Shown here: positions 11,290 to 21,479 of the stretch, piece after piece | How positions within the stretch are numbered: the first letter of the stretch is position 1 | How the letters are laid out: every line of letters starts with the position of its first letter | Assembly: GCA_026225945.1 (NCBI GenBank) | Contig: JAMJFZ010000596.1 | Coordinates: forward strand, 2,280,001-2,344,000 | Direction of reading: 5' to 3' | Origin: Cricetomys ansorgei | Taxonomy: Eukaryota > Chordata > Mammalia > Rodentia > Nesomyidae | DNA: 64,000 nucleotides | The notes under the pieces: generated by a model | What the model saw: only the letters and a program-made list of their open reading frames with translations | What the model was told of the DNA's origin: nothing | Database searches by the model: none | Made by a program: the position numbers and the translations under genes

Positions 11290-11405
11290 AGCTGAGTTTG
11301 GCTTGGAGGCCACACACCCGCGATCGCAGAACTCAGGGGGTGGGGGCAGAAGGATCCCAAGCTCAAGGCCAAACTCGGGTTCCAGGGGACCCTGTCTCAC
11401 AAAAC
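11290..11405 (+). repeat. B1-like SINE at the edge of the Sec22c CpG island
   Basis: CAGAACTCAGGGGG, GCAGAAGGATCCC, AAGCTCAAGGCC and GACCCTGTCTCAC match an old B1/PB1. Confidence 0.55.
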
Positions 11406-11639
11406 CTCAAACTGTCCCAACTCCTTTCATCAGCGACAACCCTCTTCCTTCCGTGGCTTTGGCTTTCTGCAACCCTGATCTCTGCTCTGTGCGTTCTTTG
11501 TCCCGGGGTGTCCAAGTCCAGGAAAGTTGGTGCGGGGGTGACCAGGCCTTAAAGAAACCAGCAGGCTAAGGAAAGTCCGCTATTAAACAAACAAGTGCTG
11601 GGACCTGAGACATCAGGGTAGGCGAAGGGACACGCCGGC

Positions 11640-12200
11640 CCGCCCCTCCCGGCCCCGCCCCGGCCCCGCCCAGGCAGCGGGCAGCGCATCCCCGCAGGTA
11701 CTCGCGGGGCAGGGGTCCGGCCTCGGCGGAGTCCCGGGACCCCGGATGCGCCCGGTGGCCTGGACCCCGGCCCCGCCTCTCCACGCCCTCCTGGCCCGCC
11801 AGCCTCACCTCGCCCCGCGGCCGACCTCCGTCTCGGCCACCGCAGCCCACCCGGGGCCGGGTGCAGGTCACCCGCGACTGGGCTGCAGGAGGTAGGAGGC
11901 GGTGCGCGTGCGCACACCTTGAGTTCCCATTCGCTGCTGCTTAGCGACGCTCACACCCAAACGGGCCAATCGCGGCGCGACTCCGCAGTCCAGTTATTCG
12001 GACTGGTGATTGCGAGAATCTTAAAGGGCTGGCACCCTTTCAGGGCTGGTACCTGCTCCCCACAGCCCGCACCTCCCGCGCGGGGCTGGAGGCCCACGCG
12101 TGGACCTCACCTCGAGCCACCGGTGTCCCCTCGATGCCTGGCCTGGAGCGAGCAGGGCTGTTCTCCGAGGCGCCCGGGCCCCGCGTGACTGGGGTGACAC
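11640..12200 (-). promoter_or_regulatory. Sec22c: CpG island, probable Sec22c promoter and exon 1
   Basis: This is a dense run of CG dinucleotides with GC boxes. It contains an NRF1-type palindrome (TGCGCGTGCGCA, 11903-11914) and a CCAAT box at 11966-11970. It lies upstream of the Sec22c start codon on the minus strand. Two minus-strand donors lie inside it: GAG|GTGAGGCT with GT at 11808, and a second GAG|GTGAGGTC near 12112. A non-coding first exon at about 11809-11930 would fit, but the start site cannot be read from sequence. Confidence 0.7.
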
Positions 12201-12837
12201 TCCCTAGGCGTGGGTTCTCGCAGGCTACGCAGCTGGGCAGGAGGCCCGAGATAGAGGATCCGAAGAGCACGGCCTGCTGCCAGCCTGGAGGAGGTGCCAA
12301 AGTCCGATCCCCAAGCGACACACCCTCGCTGTTAGTCTGGAAGGGACTGGGGAGCAAAGTTGGGCCCTGGCTGTTTTAACAAGTACTGAGCACCGCTGTG
12401 TGTCCACAGCCAGGGACTCCTGACTCCAGACACCGCGTCAAGAGACGAGGACAGGGACTAAGCACCAGGCAGGAAAGAGGGTGTCTGAACACAAGTCACG
12501 CTTCAGAGAAACACGGGTTCGAAAGAAGTTTTCAGGAGCATTTGGCTTGGACTTGGGGTTCAAGGAAAGTCTCCCCGAGTGTCCCATTGGGCACAGGAGA
12601 GTTGGTGTGTTTCAGTACACAGTACTCCGTGGACAGTACTCCGTGGGGCTGGAGCTGGAGCTCTGTCGATAGAATGCTCGAAATATAAATCCCTGGATCA
12701 GTCTTCTGTCTTTGGCATCAGAACTCCAAGCTCTCCAGCCTTTTGATCTTAGAATTTGCATCAGTGACTTACCGCCCCTGGTTCTCAGGTCCCCGGCTTC
12801 TCTCTAAGTCACACCACCAGGTTCACTGATACTTCAT

Positions 12838-13048
12838 TTTTATTTTTTGAGACAGAGCTTGATGTATCCCAAGCTGACCTTGAACTCACTATGTGGCAGA
12901 CTGCGGCTCTGTACTCGATCCTCCTGCCTCCGTTTCCTAGGGTCTAGGATTCCATGTGTGCCTCCACGGCCAATTCATGTAGTGCAGGATCTCGTGGTTC
13001 CCTGCCTGCTAGATAAGAGCTCTACCTACTGAACCACATCCCAGCCCC
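12838..13048 (-). repeat. B4 (ID-B1 composite) SINE
   Basis: Reverse B1 part (TTTTTTGAGACAGAGCTTG, CTTGAACTCACTATGTGGC) followed by a reverse ID part ending TACTGAACCACATCCCAGCC. Confidence 0.78.
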
Positions 13049-13609
13049 AGCTTTCCTGATTCTGAAGCCAAGTGCAAGGCAGTGGACCCCAGCACTGGCT
13101 CCTCTGGTCCCCTACTGTGAGGGGTTCTCAGCCTCCTCCCTACATGAGCGCAGTCACCTAATAAATCCTTCTCATATCGACAGAGATAGCCTGTTAGTCC
13201 TGTCTCTGTGGAGAAGCCTAACGCAGCTCACAACACAGCAGCTGGACTGACGGACGAGTTGCAGTTCGGTGGAGAGGTCTGAGCAGAGTGGAGACTTCTG
13301 CAAGGCATTTGTCACGTGGGTGGAGGGGGGGGGCACGGCTTATGTAACCACAGACAAATTACAAAACGAACACAGGAAGACTTGTGATAGTCTAAGCTAG
13401 CCTCTGGGCATCGCTGCACCCTGGAATTCCAGTCCTGCCTCAGTTTCCTCCCACACCGAGTCAGGGCTGGTCTGTGACAAGCTCAGCAAGGCTAGGTCAT
13501 AGCGTTCACAAAGGAGACGAGCCGGTAGACAAAGGAGGTTGGCGCCCGTGCACTGCGTGCTCTGTCTAGATAGAGAAAAGTTGGTGGTAGTCCCATAAAA
13601 TTCTGGATT

Positions 13610-13750
13610 TAGCCAGTGTGGTGGCTCATCCCTGTATTATCAGTATTCAGAAGGCTGGATCAGGAGCAGGGCCATGACTTTAAGGCTAGCCTGTGTGAAA
13701 GGGGGAGTTCTAGGCCAGCTTGACTGCAGTGTGAGACTCTATTTTAAAAA
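13610..13750 (+). repeat. B1-like SINE (diverged)
   Basis: GCCAGTGTGGTGGCTCATCCC through GGCCAGCTTGACTGCAG to GTGAGACTCTATTTTAAAA. Confidence 0.65.
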
Positions 13751-13760
13751 ACTCAATCAT

Positions 13761-13985
13761 TGGGGCTGGAGAGTTGGCTCGGGAGTTTAGGGCACTTGTT
13801 ACTCTTGCAGAGGTCCTGGGCTTGACTCCCAGCACCCACACACTATCTCACAGCCGTCTGTAACTCCAGTTCCAAAGGATTTGACACCCTCTTCCGACAT
13901 CCACAGGCACCAGACAAGCAAAGCATGTGGTGCACATACACATGTGCAAGTAAAAACATTCATACATGTAAAATAAATAAATTTT
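13761..13985 (+). repeat. B2 SINE
   Basis: GGGGCTGGAGAGTTGGCTCG, CTTGACTCCCAGCACCCACA, CTGTAACTCCAGTTCCAAAG and an AAATAAATAAA tail. Confidence 0.92.
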
Positions 13986-14017
13986 CAAAAAGTTTTAAAA
14001 ATCAAAAGTAGAAAACC

Positions 14018-14222
14018 AGGGCTGGGATGTGGCTCCTGTAGGGGAGTGTTTGCCCAGGATGCATGCGTGAAGCCTCGGGCTCTATCCCCAACACCACTAA
14101 GCCTCTCTGTAGTGCCAGTACTCAGAAAATAGAGATGGAGAATCAGGAGCTCAAGGTCATCCTCTGTGAGTTTGAAGCCAGACTGGACCTCATGAGACAC
14201 TATCTTAAAACCAAAATTAAAT
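14018..14222 (+). repeat. B4 (ID-B1 composite) SINE
   Basis: GGGCTGGGATGTGGCTCC and CTCTATCCCCAACACCAC form the ID half; GTGCCAGTACTCAG and GAGTTTGAAGCCAGACTGGA form the B1 half. Confidence 0.75.
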
Positions 14223-14499
14223 AATGTAAGATGTAGAGGAACATTTAATCCTTTAATCCAGCAGCACCGCTGCTCTAACAAAGGATCACAATGAAAGTCC
14301 CGTGTGATAGCTAGGAAGGGATCACATCCAAGGGCCTGTATGAAGGGATCACATTCAGAGGCCTGCGTGATCTGGATGGAATGCAGAAAGAATCTTAGTC
14401 AGACTAATCCTGTCCTCTGTGCTAATGTTAGGTGAAAAGGACTTCTGTGGTTAAGGCAATGTCTTAGTACATACCTTTAACCCCACACACACCTTTAAT

Positions 14500-14820
14500 C
14501 CCAACTCTCAGGATATGAAAGGAGCTCTCAGTTCTCTGCAGTTAGTTCAGAGAGAAGCAGAGTTCAAAGAGATAAGAAGGCATAGCTCAGAGAAGAAGCA
14601 GAGCTCAGAGAGGAAAAGCAGAGAGGAGAAGCAGAGTGTGGATGCAGAGCTCAGACAGAGAAGCAACATAGAAGCAGAGGTGGGAGCAGACAAGAAGCAG
14701 AGAGGAGATTTAGTTCAGTCAGGCAGTGTAAGTGCAGTCAGCTCACATCCAATTCAGTTCAGACGGAGAAGCCAAGAAGAGCAGAGTCGGTCCAGATAAG
14801 CAGAAGCAGAAGGTTTATGA
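14500..14820 (+). repeat. Purine-rich GAAGCAGAG low-complexity tract
   Basis: GAAGCAGAG and GAGCTCAGAGAG-type units recur more than ten times in about 300 bp. The surrounding segment (14,290-15,060) may be part of an old LTR, since AATAAA and repeated GATCACAT..AGGCCTG units occur, but the family is not recognised. Confidence 0.6.
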
Positions 14821-15229
14821 TTTACATTTCTGAGTTCACAGTACAGCTCAGAGCGAAAAGGCAGGCAGCCAGAGTGAGCTCAGTCAGTAGTAAGTCCTGG
14901 AGGCTGAGACATTCTAGGTTTGCAGATTACATTGTCCAGATGTCGAAACCCTCTAGGACCGGAGATCGAATTAGCAAAGAATAAACTGTCCTCTGCCACG
15001 AACCTCTGCCACGTTAAATAAATCAACGCTCAGGTCTACAGAAAATCTTTTCACGTGTGGGTGGAGCCTTGGGATATTAGTATTTGAGACGTGAGTAATT
15101 TAGATAGAATGTTCCTTCACCTTCTGTCTGGTACACCTGGGGAGTCTCAGGCACTGCTGTAGAATGGATGGGAAGTGGATAAGATGCACCACCTAAAATC
15201 CCCGCTCTCGTCTCCGGTCACTGGCCACT

Positions 15230-16960
15230 CATGACCACTGTCATCATCAGAGGCTTTCCATTCCAGCTCTTCAGCTCTCCTCCCCACAATCTCTATATCT
15301 CCACAGAGACCCTCCTCGGCTGGTTATTTATATATAACTGGTCTCTGTCCTCTCCTCCGGTTCTTCTGCCCCCTCCCACAGTGTTCTGGGGAAATGTCTC
15401 GTCCAGAGCCCTTCTATTTTGTTCTGTTCATTAATTCTTTTTAGTTCTTGCTTCCTTCCTTGTAAGTTGAGAGTCCAGATGTGATCACAACTATCACATT
15501 CTTTCTGACCTACTGACTCCCCTGCACGGTCATCCTTCTGCCCCACCCACCACCAGTCTCCTGGGCTGTAAGTGCCACCGCCACACGGATCTGTGATACA
15601 CATACTGCCAGCCTCAGCCGGGTCCTCGATGCCGTCAGCAGATGTCAAGTCAGCTAACTTGACATCAGTCTTCCCAACACCCAACTCCAAATCGGCGAGG
15701 AAGACAGGCGTGAGTCTCCTGGTCAGGTCAAAGCGAGCTCTCTACCTTTCTTCTCATACGTCTTTTAGTCAAGCGTCTCATGCGAAAGGAATCACAATAC
15801 AATCACAGAGCCTATCTTTCCCAGTCAATGATTACAAGGTTCGTAGTTTTAAAAACATATCATTCTTACATACCTATGCATGATCAAATTTCCCACGTGA
15901 ATTTTTGTTTTCTAACATTCCCCTTGTGTTACATAGATTCTCACAAAAAAGCTTTGCTGTACACATTAAAAGAATTCAAGTAAGCTAAAGGTTTCTCACA
16001 GCCGGTTCCTCCAAGCTGGCAGGCAGCACTTGCGGTTTCCAGGACATGTGTATGTGTCACACTACCCTTAACACAATTTCTACTCGGCTAACTATAACTA
16101 TGATTACAATTCTCCCGGATGCCAAACTCATCCCTAGCTCTCCGAGGCTTCCTCCCGACTCAGTCACCGGGGCTACCAAGTCTACTGCCTCAAATGTGCA
16201 TTTCTCTTGCAGTGTCCAGTTTTCCGGGGCTGCACACCTGTTACTCATAGTTAAACAAATGTGCAATTGACTAAAGAACCTCAAGGCCAGGGTTCTTTAC
16301 CTTTCTTAGGTGAAGGGAGAATCTTTCCATCCCACATGCTACATAACCCTATTTACCCAAGGCATGCAGCAAAACCAGTCAGTAATTTTATAGTTTGTAA
16401 AAATCAGGAAAAGATCAAAATTATGGTCAAGGAAGTCCAAACTTAACAATGGGCTCTGTAACTCATTGGGCCTGTTTTTCATAGGTGAAACTTGTGGGCC
16501 CTAGCAATTAAACTTTCTTTGCTCTTGTTCGCTAAACCTGACCAAGTCTTCAGGGGCCAAGAATGTGTTTTCCTATGTTGTTCCCCAGGTACTCGTTTCA
16601 AAGCAGCCTGACAAAACACTATAATCTGATGTTATTGATTAGTTATTCTTTCTGAGTTTCAGCAGAGTCACCAATTCTCCTGAGTGGCACTGCCTTGCCC
16701 AGATGGCATTGCTCGAGGGAAAATCATCACCATTGCTATGTGTGCCAGCAGCACTGCCCAGTGAAGGGTTAGAGACCCCACAGAACAGCCATACCACAAG
16801 AGAGACAGGGAGACCACGGTAGCAACAAGCACAAATATGCCCAGTAGAGGCAAAGGAGACAATCCTCCGGAAGGCCAAAGACAGTAAAAACCTACCGTCG
16901 CCTTGCTAAATAAACGCTAGGCTGTGCTCCTGAAGCTCCAGAGCTGGCCACTGTTCCCCT
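15230..16960 (-). mobile_element. ERV/LTR-like block A (family not assigned)
   Basis: This segment shares long stretches with 21,480-23,250. The best preserved part is 16,640-16,880 against 22,930-23,150 (TTATTCTTTCTGAGTTTCA, GAGTGGCACTGCCTTGCCCA and GTGTGCCAGCAGCACTGCCC in both). Shared open-frame peptides on the minus strand suggest that orientation. Coding potential is decayed. I do not name a family. Confidence 0.55.
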
Positions 16961-17620
16961 GCACTGCTCCCAGAAGAAATGTCTCTATTTTCTGATCTGT
17001 ATGTGGAGAATATACTAGTACTTTTTGGGGTTGCAACAAGAATTAGTGCGATTTCATAACAAATCTTTACTCTTGTGCACGTATGTCTGCCACGTGTGTG
17101 TGGTGCCTCTGCGGGTCTTTGAGGGTGTTAGATCTCCTGGAACTGGAGTTACAGGTGGTTGTGAGCGGCTTGACGTGGGTGCTGGGAACCAAACTCAGGT
17201 TTGATCTGCATTTTCTTATTGCCCAGAGAGACCCTAGGGACAGCCAAGAACCCTCCAGGCTAAGAGGAAAGCTGCTGTCAGCGCTTTCTGGTTTGCTCTA
17301 GCTGGAGGCCGCGCCCGCAGCTCCCACTGCTCTGGAGCTAGCGCCTGATCAAGGGCTGTGGACAGGGAGCCCCGCGCGGGGAGAGGCGGGTCAGCCCTCG
17401 GCCATCAATCACCGGCCAAGCCCCGCCCCCGGGGGAGCGTCGCAGACTACGCAAGAGCAGGCGGGCGCGCGCTCGCGTGTCCAATCACAAGCGACGCCCC
17501 GCCCCGCGGCGCGTCCAATCAGCGCCGGTCCTCGGGCGTGTCGGGCGCTCCTAGGCGTAGGCTCCGCGTCAGCCGCGCTCGGCCCGCCGCCCCGGCCCGG
17601 GACTCGGGCTCGCCCGCGGC

Positions 17621-17689
17621 ATGTCGGTCATCTTCGCCCCCGACTGGCTGCGCGGCAAGGCCAAGGTCAACCAGGAGATCATCCAGCGG
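17621..17689 (+). CDS. Ss18l2: Ss18l2 coding exon 1
   Basis: This exon encodes residues 1-23, up to IIQR, and ends in phase 0 at donor CGG|GTGAGC. Confidence 0.95.
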
Positions 17690-19229
17690 GTGAGCGTCCC
17701 CGCGGCGGCGCCCTGACGGCGGCGGCCGGACCGTGGTGGGGACAGCCTGCGGGCCGGGTCGGGGCGGCGCCCCCTCGCGACCCCGCCCGACGGCTCCGCG
17801 CTGTCTTCCAGCTCCTGGAGGAGAACGACCAGCTGATCCGCTGCATCGTGGAGTACCAGAACAAGGGCCGGGCGAGCGAGTGCGTGCAGTAAGTGCGGGC
17901 CTGCGGCCGCCCGGGCGCCGGGGTCACCGCGGGACTGCCCGCAGGGCGGCTGCTGCTCCTCCCTGCTCGCGACCGTGCGGACGAGCCGGGCGGCGGTGGC
18001 GCACGCCTTTAATCGCAGCACTCGGGAGGCAGAGGCAGGCGGAGTTTGTGAGTTCGAGGCCAGCCTGGTCTACAGCGTGAGTTCCAGGACAGCCAGAGAT
18101 ACAACCCTGTCTCGAAAAACCAAAAAAAAAAAAAAATGTGCATCAATTCTCACGGTACAAATTTCCCGTCTTCTCACAATGTGAAGGTCACACTTGTCAG
18201 GTCTGATGAGTCTTCTGAGTGGCAAGCGATTGAGAATTGCTACCGTCATACGCTCATCTTGATCATAGAAGGGTCTCACTTTTTTCTTTTATTTACTTAT
18301 TATTTTTGACAAGGTTTCTCTGTGTAGCCCAGGCTATTCTGGAACTCCCTCTAAAGACCAGGCTGGGCTGGAACTCAGAGATCAGCCTGCCTCTGCCTCC
18401 TGAGTGCACGGACTAAAAGTGTGTGTCGTCATACCCGGCAGTGGTACTGTTGACTGAGAGACAGTGTTTGATGAACTGAGGAATAAAAAGCACCAAAAAT
18501 AACAACTCTCTCGTGGAGGTGACATTCTAGACTCTAGATCTAGAGGGAAGAAATACAGTGAGGCACACAACAGTAAGTGTTTTGAACGGGATGAAGTCAG
18601 AGGCCTGGTAGATCGCTTGTGTACCATGCACTGGAAGCCCTGAAGTTCAGTTTCTAGCACTGCAGAGATAAAGTAGGGGTAAGTGGGAGTGTGTGTGTGT
18701 GTGCAGAGTGCAGCCGGGAGCCCCAGAGATGCCTAAAGCAGTGTAAAGGTGCCAGATACCCTCAGCTCTCACCAAGAGGCCCTGTGCCCAGCTCAGCAAA
18801 GGGAACGCCCATGGTAGATGAGAACACACATGTAACTGGAAACCCCAGCACATAAGACCTGGTAGGAAAGAGGTGGCATCCTTTGAGGGTTTAAAGCCTG
18901 TTCTGACAGCATCTTGATTTGAATGGTGCTGTGATCACCACAGCTATGGAGAATAAAGCAGGGCTGCAAGTTAAACTAAAAGGTTGGTCCACTTGGGAGG
19001 ACAACTAAGGCTATAGTAAGACCCTGACCTGTGACATTCGGTCAGTGGGGAGCCGTTCCACACCCTACTGTAGTGGGCAGGTTCTCTTCCGGCTGGTGTG
19101 GTGGGTGAAAACAAGCCTCTAATTCTTGTTTTTCATCGTAGGTACCAGCATGTGTTACATAGAAATCTCATTTACTTAGCAACCATCGCAGATGCCAACA
19201 CAACCAGTCTTACAAAAGCAGGGGAGTGA
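17621..19229 (+). CDS. Ss18l2: Ss18l2, SS18-like protein 2 (complete, three coding exons)
   Basis: The spliced frame (17621-17689, 17812-17888, 19142-19229) encodes 77 aa starting MSVIFAPDWLRGK and ending LTKAGE, the same length as human SS18L2. Almost the whole protein is the SSXT/SNH domain, the N-terminal homology region of SS18 (SYT), with QEIIQRLLEENDQLI, the EYQNKGRA motif and a YQ-LHRNLIYLATIAD end. In SS18 this domain contacts the SWI/SNF ATPase. SS18L2 lacks the Gln/Pro/Gly/Tyr-rich activation tail, and its own role is little known. The start follows a GC-rich 5' UTR in a CpG island. Both introns are GT-AG and the phases (0, 2) join without stops. If intron 2 were retained the frame would stop at the donor itself (CAG TAA). 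Confidence 0.96.
17812..17888 (+). CDS. Ss18l2: Ss18l2 coding exon 2
   Basis: Acceptor TCTTCCAG precedes CTCCTGGAG. The exon encodes the core of the SNH domain (LLEENDQLIRCIVEYQNKG) and ends with two bases of a Gln codon before donor GTAAGTGCG. Confidence 0.95.
17985..18133 (+). repeat. B1 SINE in Ss18l2 intron 2
   Basis: This is a near-complete B1: GCCGGGCGGCGGTGGCGCAC head, the AGGCAGAGGCAGGCGGA core, the GAGTTCGAGGCCAGCCTGG B-box region, and an A-rich tail. It lies about 100 bp after exon 2. Confidence 0.95.
18290..18442 (-). repeat. B1 SINE in Ss18l2 intron 2
   Basis: This is a reverse-orientation B1: a T-rich start, then GTTTCTCTGTGTAGCCC and GCCTGCCTCTGCCTCCTGAG. A degraded ID-like fragment follows at about 18,601-18,680. 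Confidence 0.88.
19142..19229 (+). CDS. Ss18l2: Ss18l2 coding exon 3 with stop
   Basis: Acceptor TCGTAG ends at 19141. The first G completes the Gln codon, then YQHVLHRNLIYLATIAD follows. Stop TGA is at 19227-19229. Confidence 0.95.
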
Positions 19230-19425
19230 CCTTCCAGGAGGCTGTTCCCAGGCGTGACTGAGCAGAACCCGTCTCCTGTGAAATAGAGGCAGAACTGTTA
19301 GCAACCGAGCTACCTAGAACATGGGTGAAAGTGTGGTTCTTTTTAGACTGTGAGGAAAGTTGCTACCAACTCCACTGTATTCTTAGTGTAAATATTTTAG
19401 TAATAAAGCAGATCCCACAGTAAAA
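19230..19425 (+). terminator. Ss18l2: Ss18l2 3' UTR with polyadenylation signal
   Basis: The first canonical AATAAA after the stop is at 19402-19407, giving a short 3' UTR of about 190 nt. The cleavage site is inferred to lie 15-25 nt downstream. Confidence 0.6.
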
Positions 19426-20329
19426 CGGCCTGAGGTATGAGTCGACAGCGCCATTGTCCCTGGCAACACTATCAGTAGTGCCTCCTGGTCATCTGATATC
19501 GTGATGATAAGTGATGTTTGCGTCTCCTCAGAATCCCAAATCTCCCATCTCTTGATGTCTCCCACATCGACTAACGCCATCTTCACACACTTTTCTTCTT
19601 TCACTTCGTTCCTTCTAGGTTATAAAAAAATGCCAAAGTTTCTTTTCAAGGAGAGAGGTTGAAGCAAATATCTCTGCTCGTGTAGATGGAAATATTAATA
19701 TCTTGGGCGGGTTTCTATAAGAGAACAGAGACAGTTCTCTGAGATGCAAGCCTGAATGGCCTAGGCAAAGAGTCTCACCTCTCTCTCATGGACTGACCAT
19801 GAATTATACATTAAAGGGAATCAAGGAAAGGGTCCATTCAGAGCTGAGAGGCAAAAAAATAATAATAACTAGCACTAGGCCACATGAGAGCCTGAAAAAG
19901 AGTGCATGGAAAGGTTTAATGATGACACTTTCATATGTGTATATTACGTGTTTTGTTTGTATTTAGCCCTGTTACTCTCTCTTGCCCCTTCCTACTTGAG
20001 AGCTTGACAATAACAACATGGATGCAGTTTGAAGACATTTTGTTTCTGTGCTGTGAACCAGCCCGCTGTAAAGGACAGACACCATGTGTTTGGCTTAAAT
20101 GTCCTGGTCACCATCCATCATGAAGGGAAGTCTGAGCAGGAATATGGGGATAGGAAATGGGCAGAAATATGGGGGCAGGAACTGAAGCAGAGGCCATGGA
20201 AGACCGAGGCTCACTGGCTTACTCTCACGTTAGCTGCACAGCCCATGAGGCCGGAAATCTGCGAATCCCAACCTTGCGCTGGAGGCCTGGAGGATCCCTG
20301 GAGAACTGCTGGTCTTCAGTCTATGTTGG

Positions 20330-21010
20330 AGTCCCAAATGGTTCTAATATCAACCAGCAGAGGAACTTGCCAGTGAGAGTGAGTGCAAGCAGGCAAAGTC
20401 CCTTTGCAACAGAGACATTACAGAAAACCACAACCAATCGAAATGCAGAGTTGCAGACTCTAGTCCCAACAGACGCGTCTTCGAAACAGTTCCCTTACCT
20501 AAGGCCCAGGGAACATTGCCGAAGAAGGGACAGAGTATAAAAGCCAGGGAATCGGAGATTGCTGAGATTGTGTCTCCTGGTAATGTCAGAAGCTACATCC
20601 CTAAGGCTCACCATCATGACTGCTTACACACGAGCTGAACAAGGAAAGGAGAAATACCAAAGCGGAACCGGTAAAGCCCACGAGGCCTCAACCGTGCAAT
20701 GAGCTGCAGGCAGCTACGGAGTGGTGAGAGTGGGAGAAACAGCCTTCCCCAGGGAGAGCACACCAGTTGGTTATTCAATACTGAATGGGTCAGCCCTGAA
20801 AACATACAGCTAACGTATAGACACAACAGGTATTTAGAACATACATGTGTATGTACATACACTCGTAGCAACAGCTAATGAAACAAGACCGTGGACTTGA
20901 GAGAGCATGGTGGTCTATGTGGGAGGGCTTGGAGGGAGCAGAGAAAGAGGATATGGTACACTTACTAGTTTTTTAAAACTATCAAAAATATTATACAATG
21001 CCAACAAATA
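20330..21010 (+). mobile_element. L1 (Lx-type) 3' end relic
   Basis: Typical rodent L1 3' sequence: GGGAACATTGCCGAAGAAGG, TAATGTCAGAAGCTACATCC, GCTGAACAAGG, CCCACGAGGCCTCAACC and GGGAGGGCTTGGAGGGAGCA. It is non-coding. Sequence upstream to about 20,110 may belong to the same insertion. Confidence 0.75.
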
Positions 21011-21479
21011 ATTTTCAGTTCTAGGAAAGTTTTTGTTTTTCATTGATAAAAAGATTTTTAGCAGAAGTCAAAAAAAAAAACCTCCAGTAAAACCAAGGCC
21101 AAGAGTGTGAGAAAGTGTTCGCCATCTTACATAACAAAAGTTACATTCAGAACACACACATACATACACACACACACACATCTCCCTAACAAAGTATCTG
21201 TATTCCGAGCTCATCCTACTTCATAGACCAGGAACTGGATTTACAAGGTGAGAAATCCCGGAAGTGACATTTGACAAAAGCAGCCAGACGGCCAGGAGGG
21301 TCCAAGTCACACTAACTGCAGCCAGAGCAGGATCCAACCTTCCTCAGCCTACTAGGCTAGCGACTGCATTGGAGCAACCTGGAGTACAGTGGTGGTGAGC
21401 CTGGAGCCGCCCGCTGTGGGCAGGGCTTCTGGCAAGAACAGTAAGTGCCCTGGGTCCAGCCCCGGCCAGGGTTTCAGAG

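Larger units (their letters stand above)
3418..11808 (-). other. Sec22c: Sec22c intron 1 (inferred), repeat-rich
   Basis: This is the stretch between the CpG-island donor (GAG|GTGAGGCT, minus strand, GT at 11808) and the acceptor ending at 3418. It contains the CA microsatellite, a URR1 element, the ATC/ACC array and many SINEs, listed separately. The only sequence that looks unique over several hundred bases is about 9380-10,500, which includes a possible minus-strand non-coding exon at 9838-9897. The extent is inferred from the splice signals and the human gene order. Confidence 0.6.
12210..17335. other. Intergenic region between the divergent Sec22c and Ss18l2 promoters
   Basis: I find no coding exon here. 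It holds the SINEs, purine-rich tract and ERV-like block A listed separately. The stretches 12,210-12,830 and 13,050-13,600 show nothing recognisable. Confidence 0.8.
17340..17960 (+). promoter_or_regulatory. Ss18l2: CpG island and promoter of Ss18l2
   Basis: This CG-dense segment spans the 5' UTR, exon 1 and exon 2. Two CCAAT boxes (17481-17485 and 17515-17519) are 34 bp apart, about three helical turns, as is common for NF-Y sites. A GC box (CCCCGCCCCC) sits at 17421-17430. No TATA box is visible. It is a typical housekeeping promoter. Confidence 0.8.
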
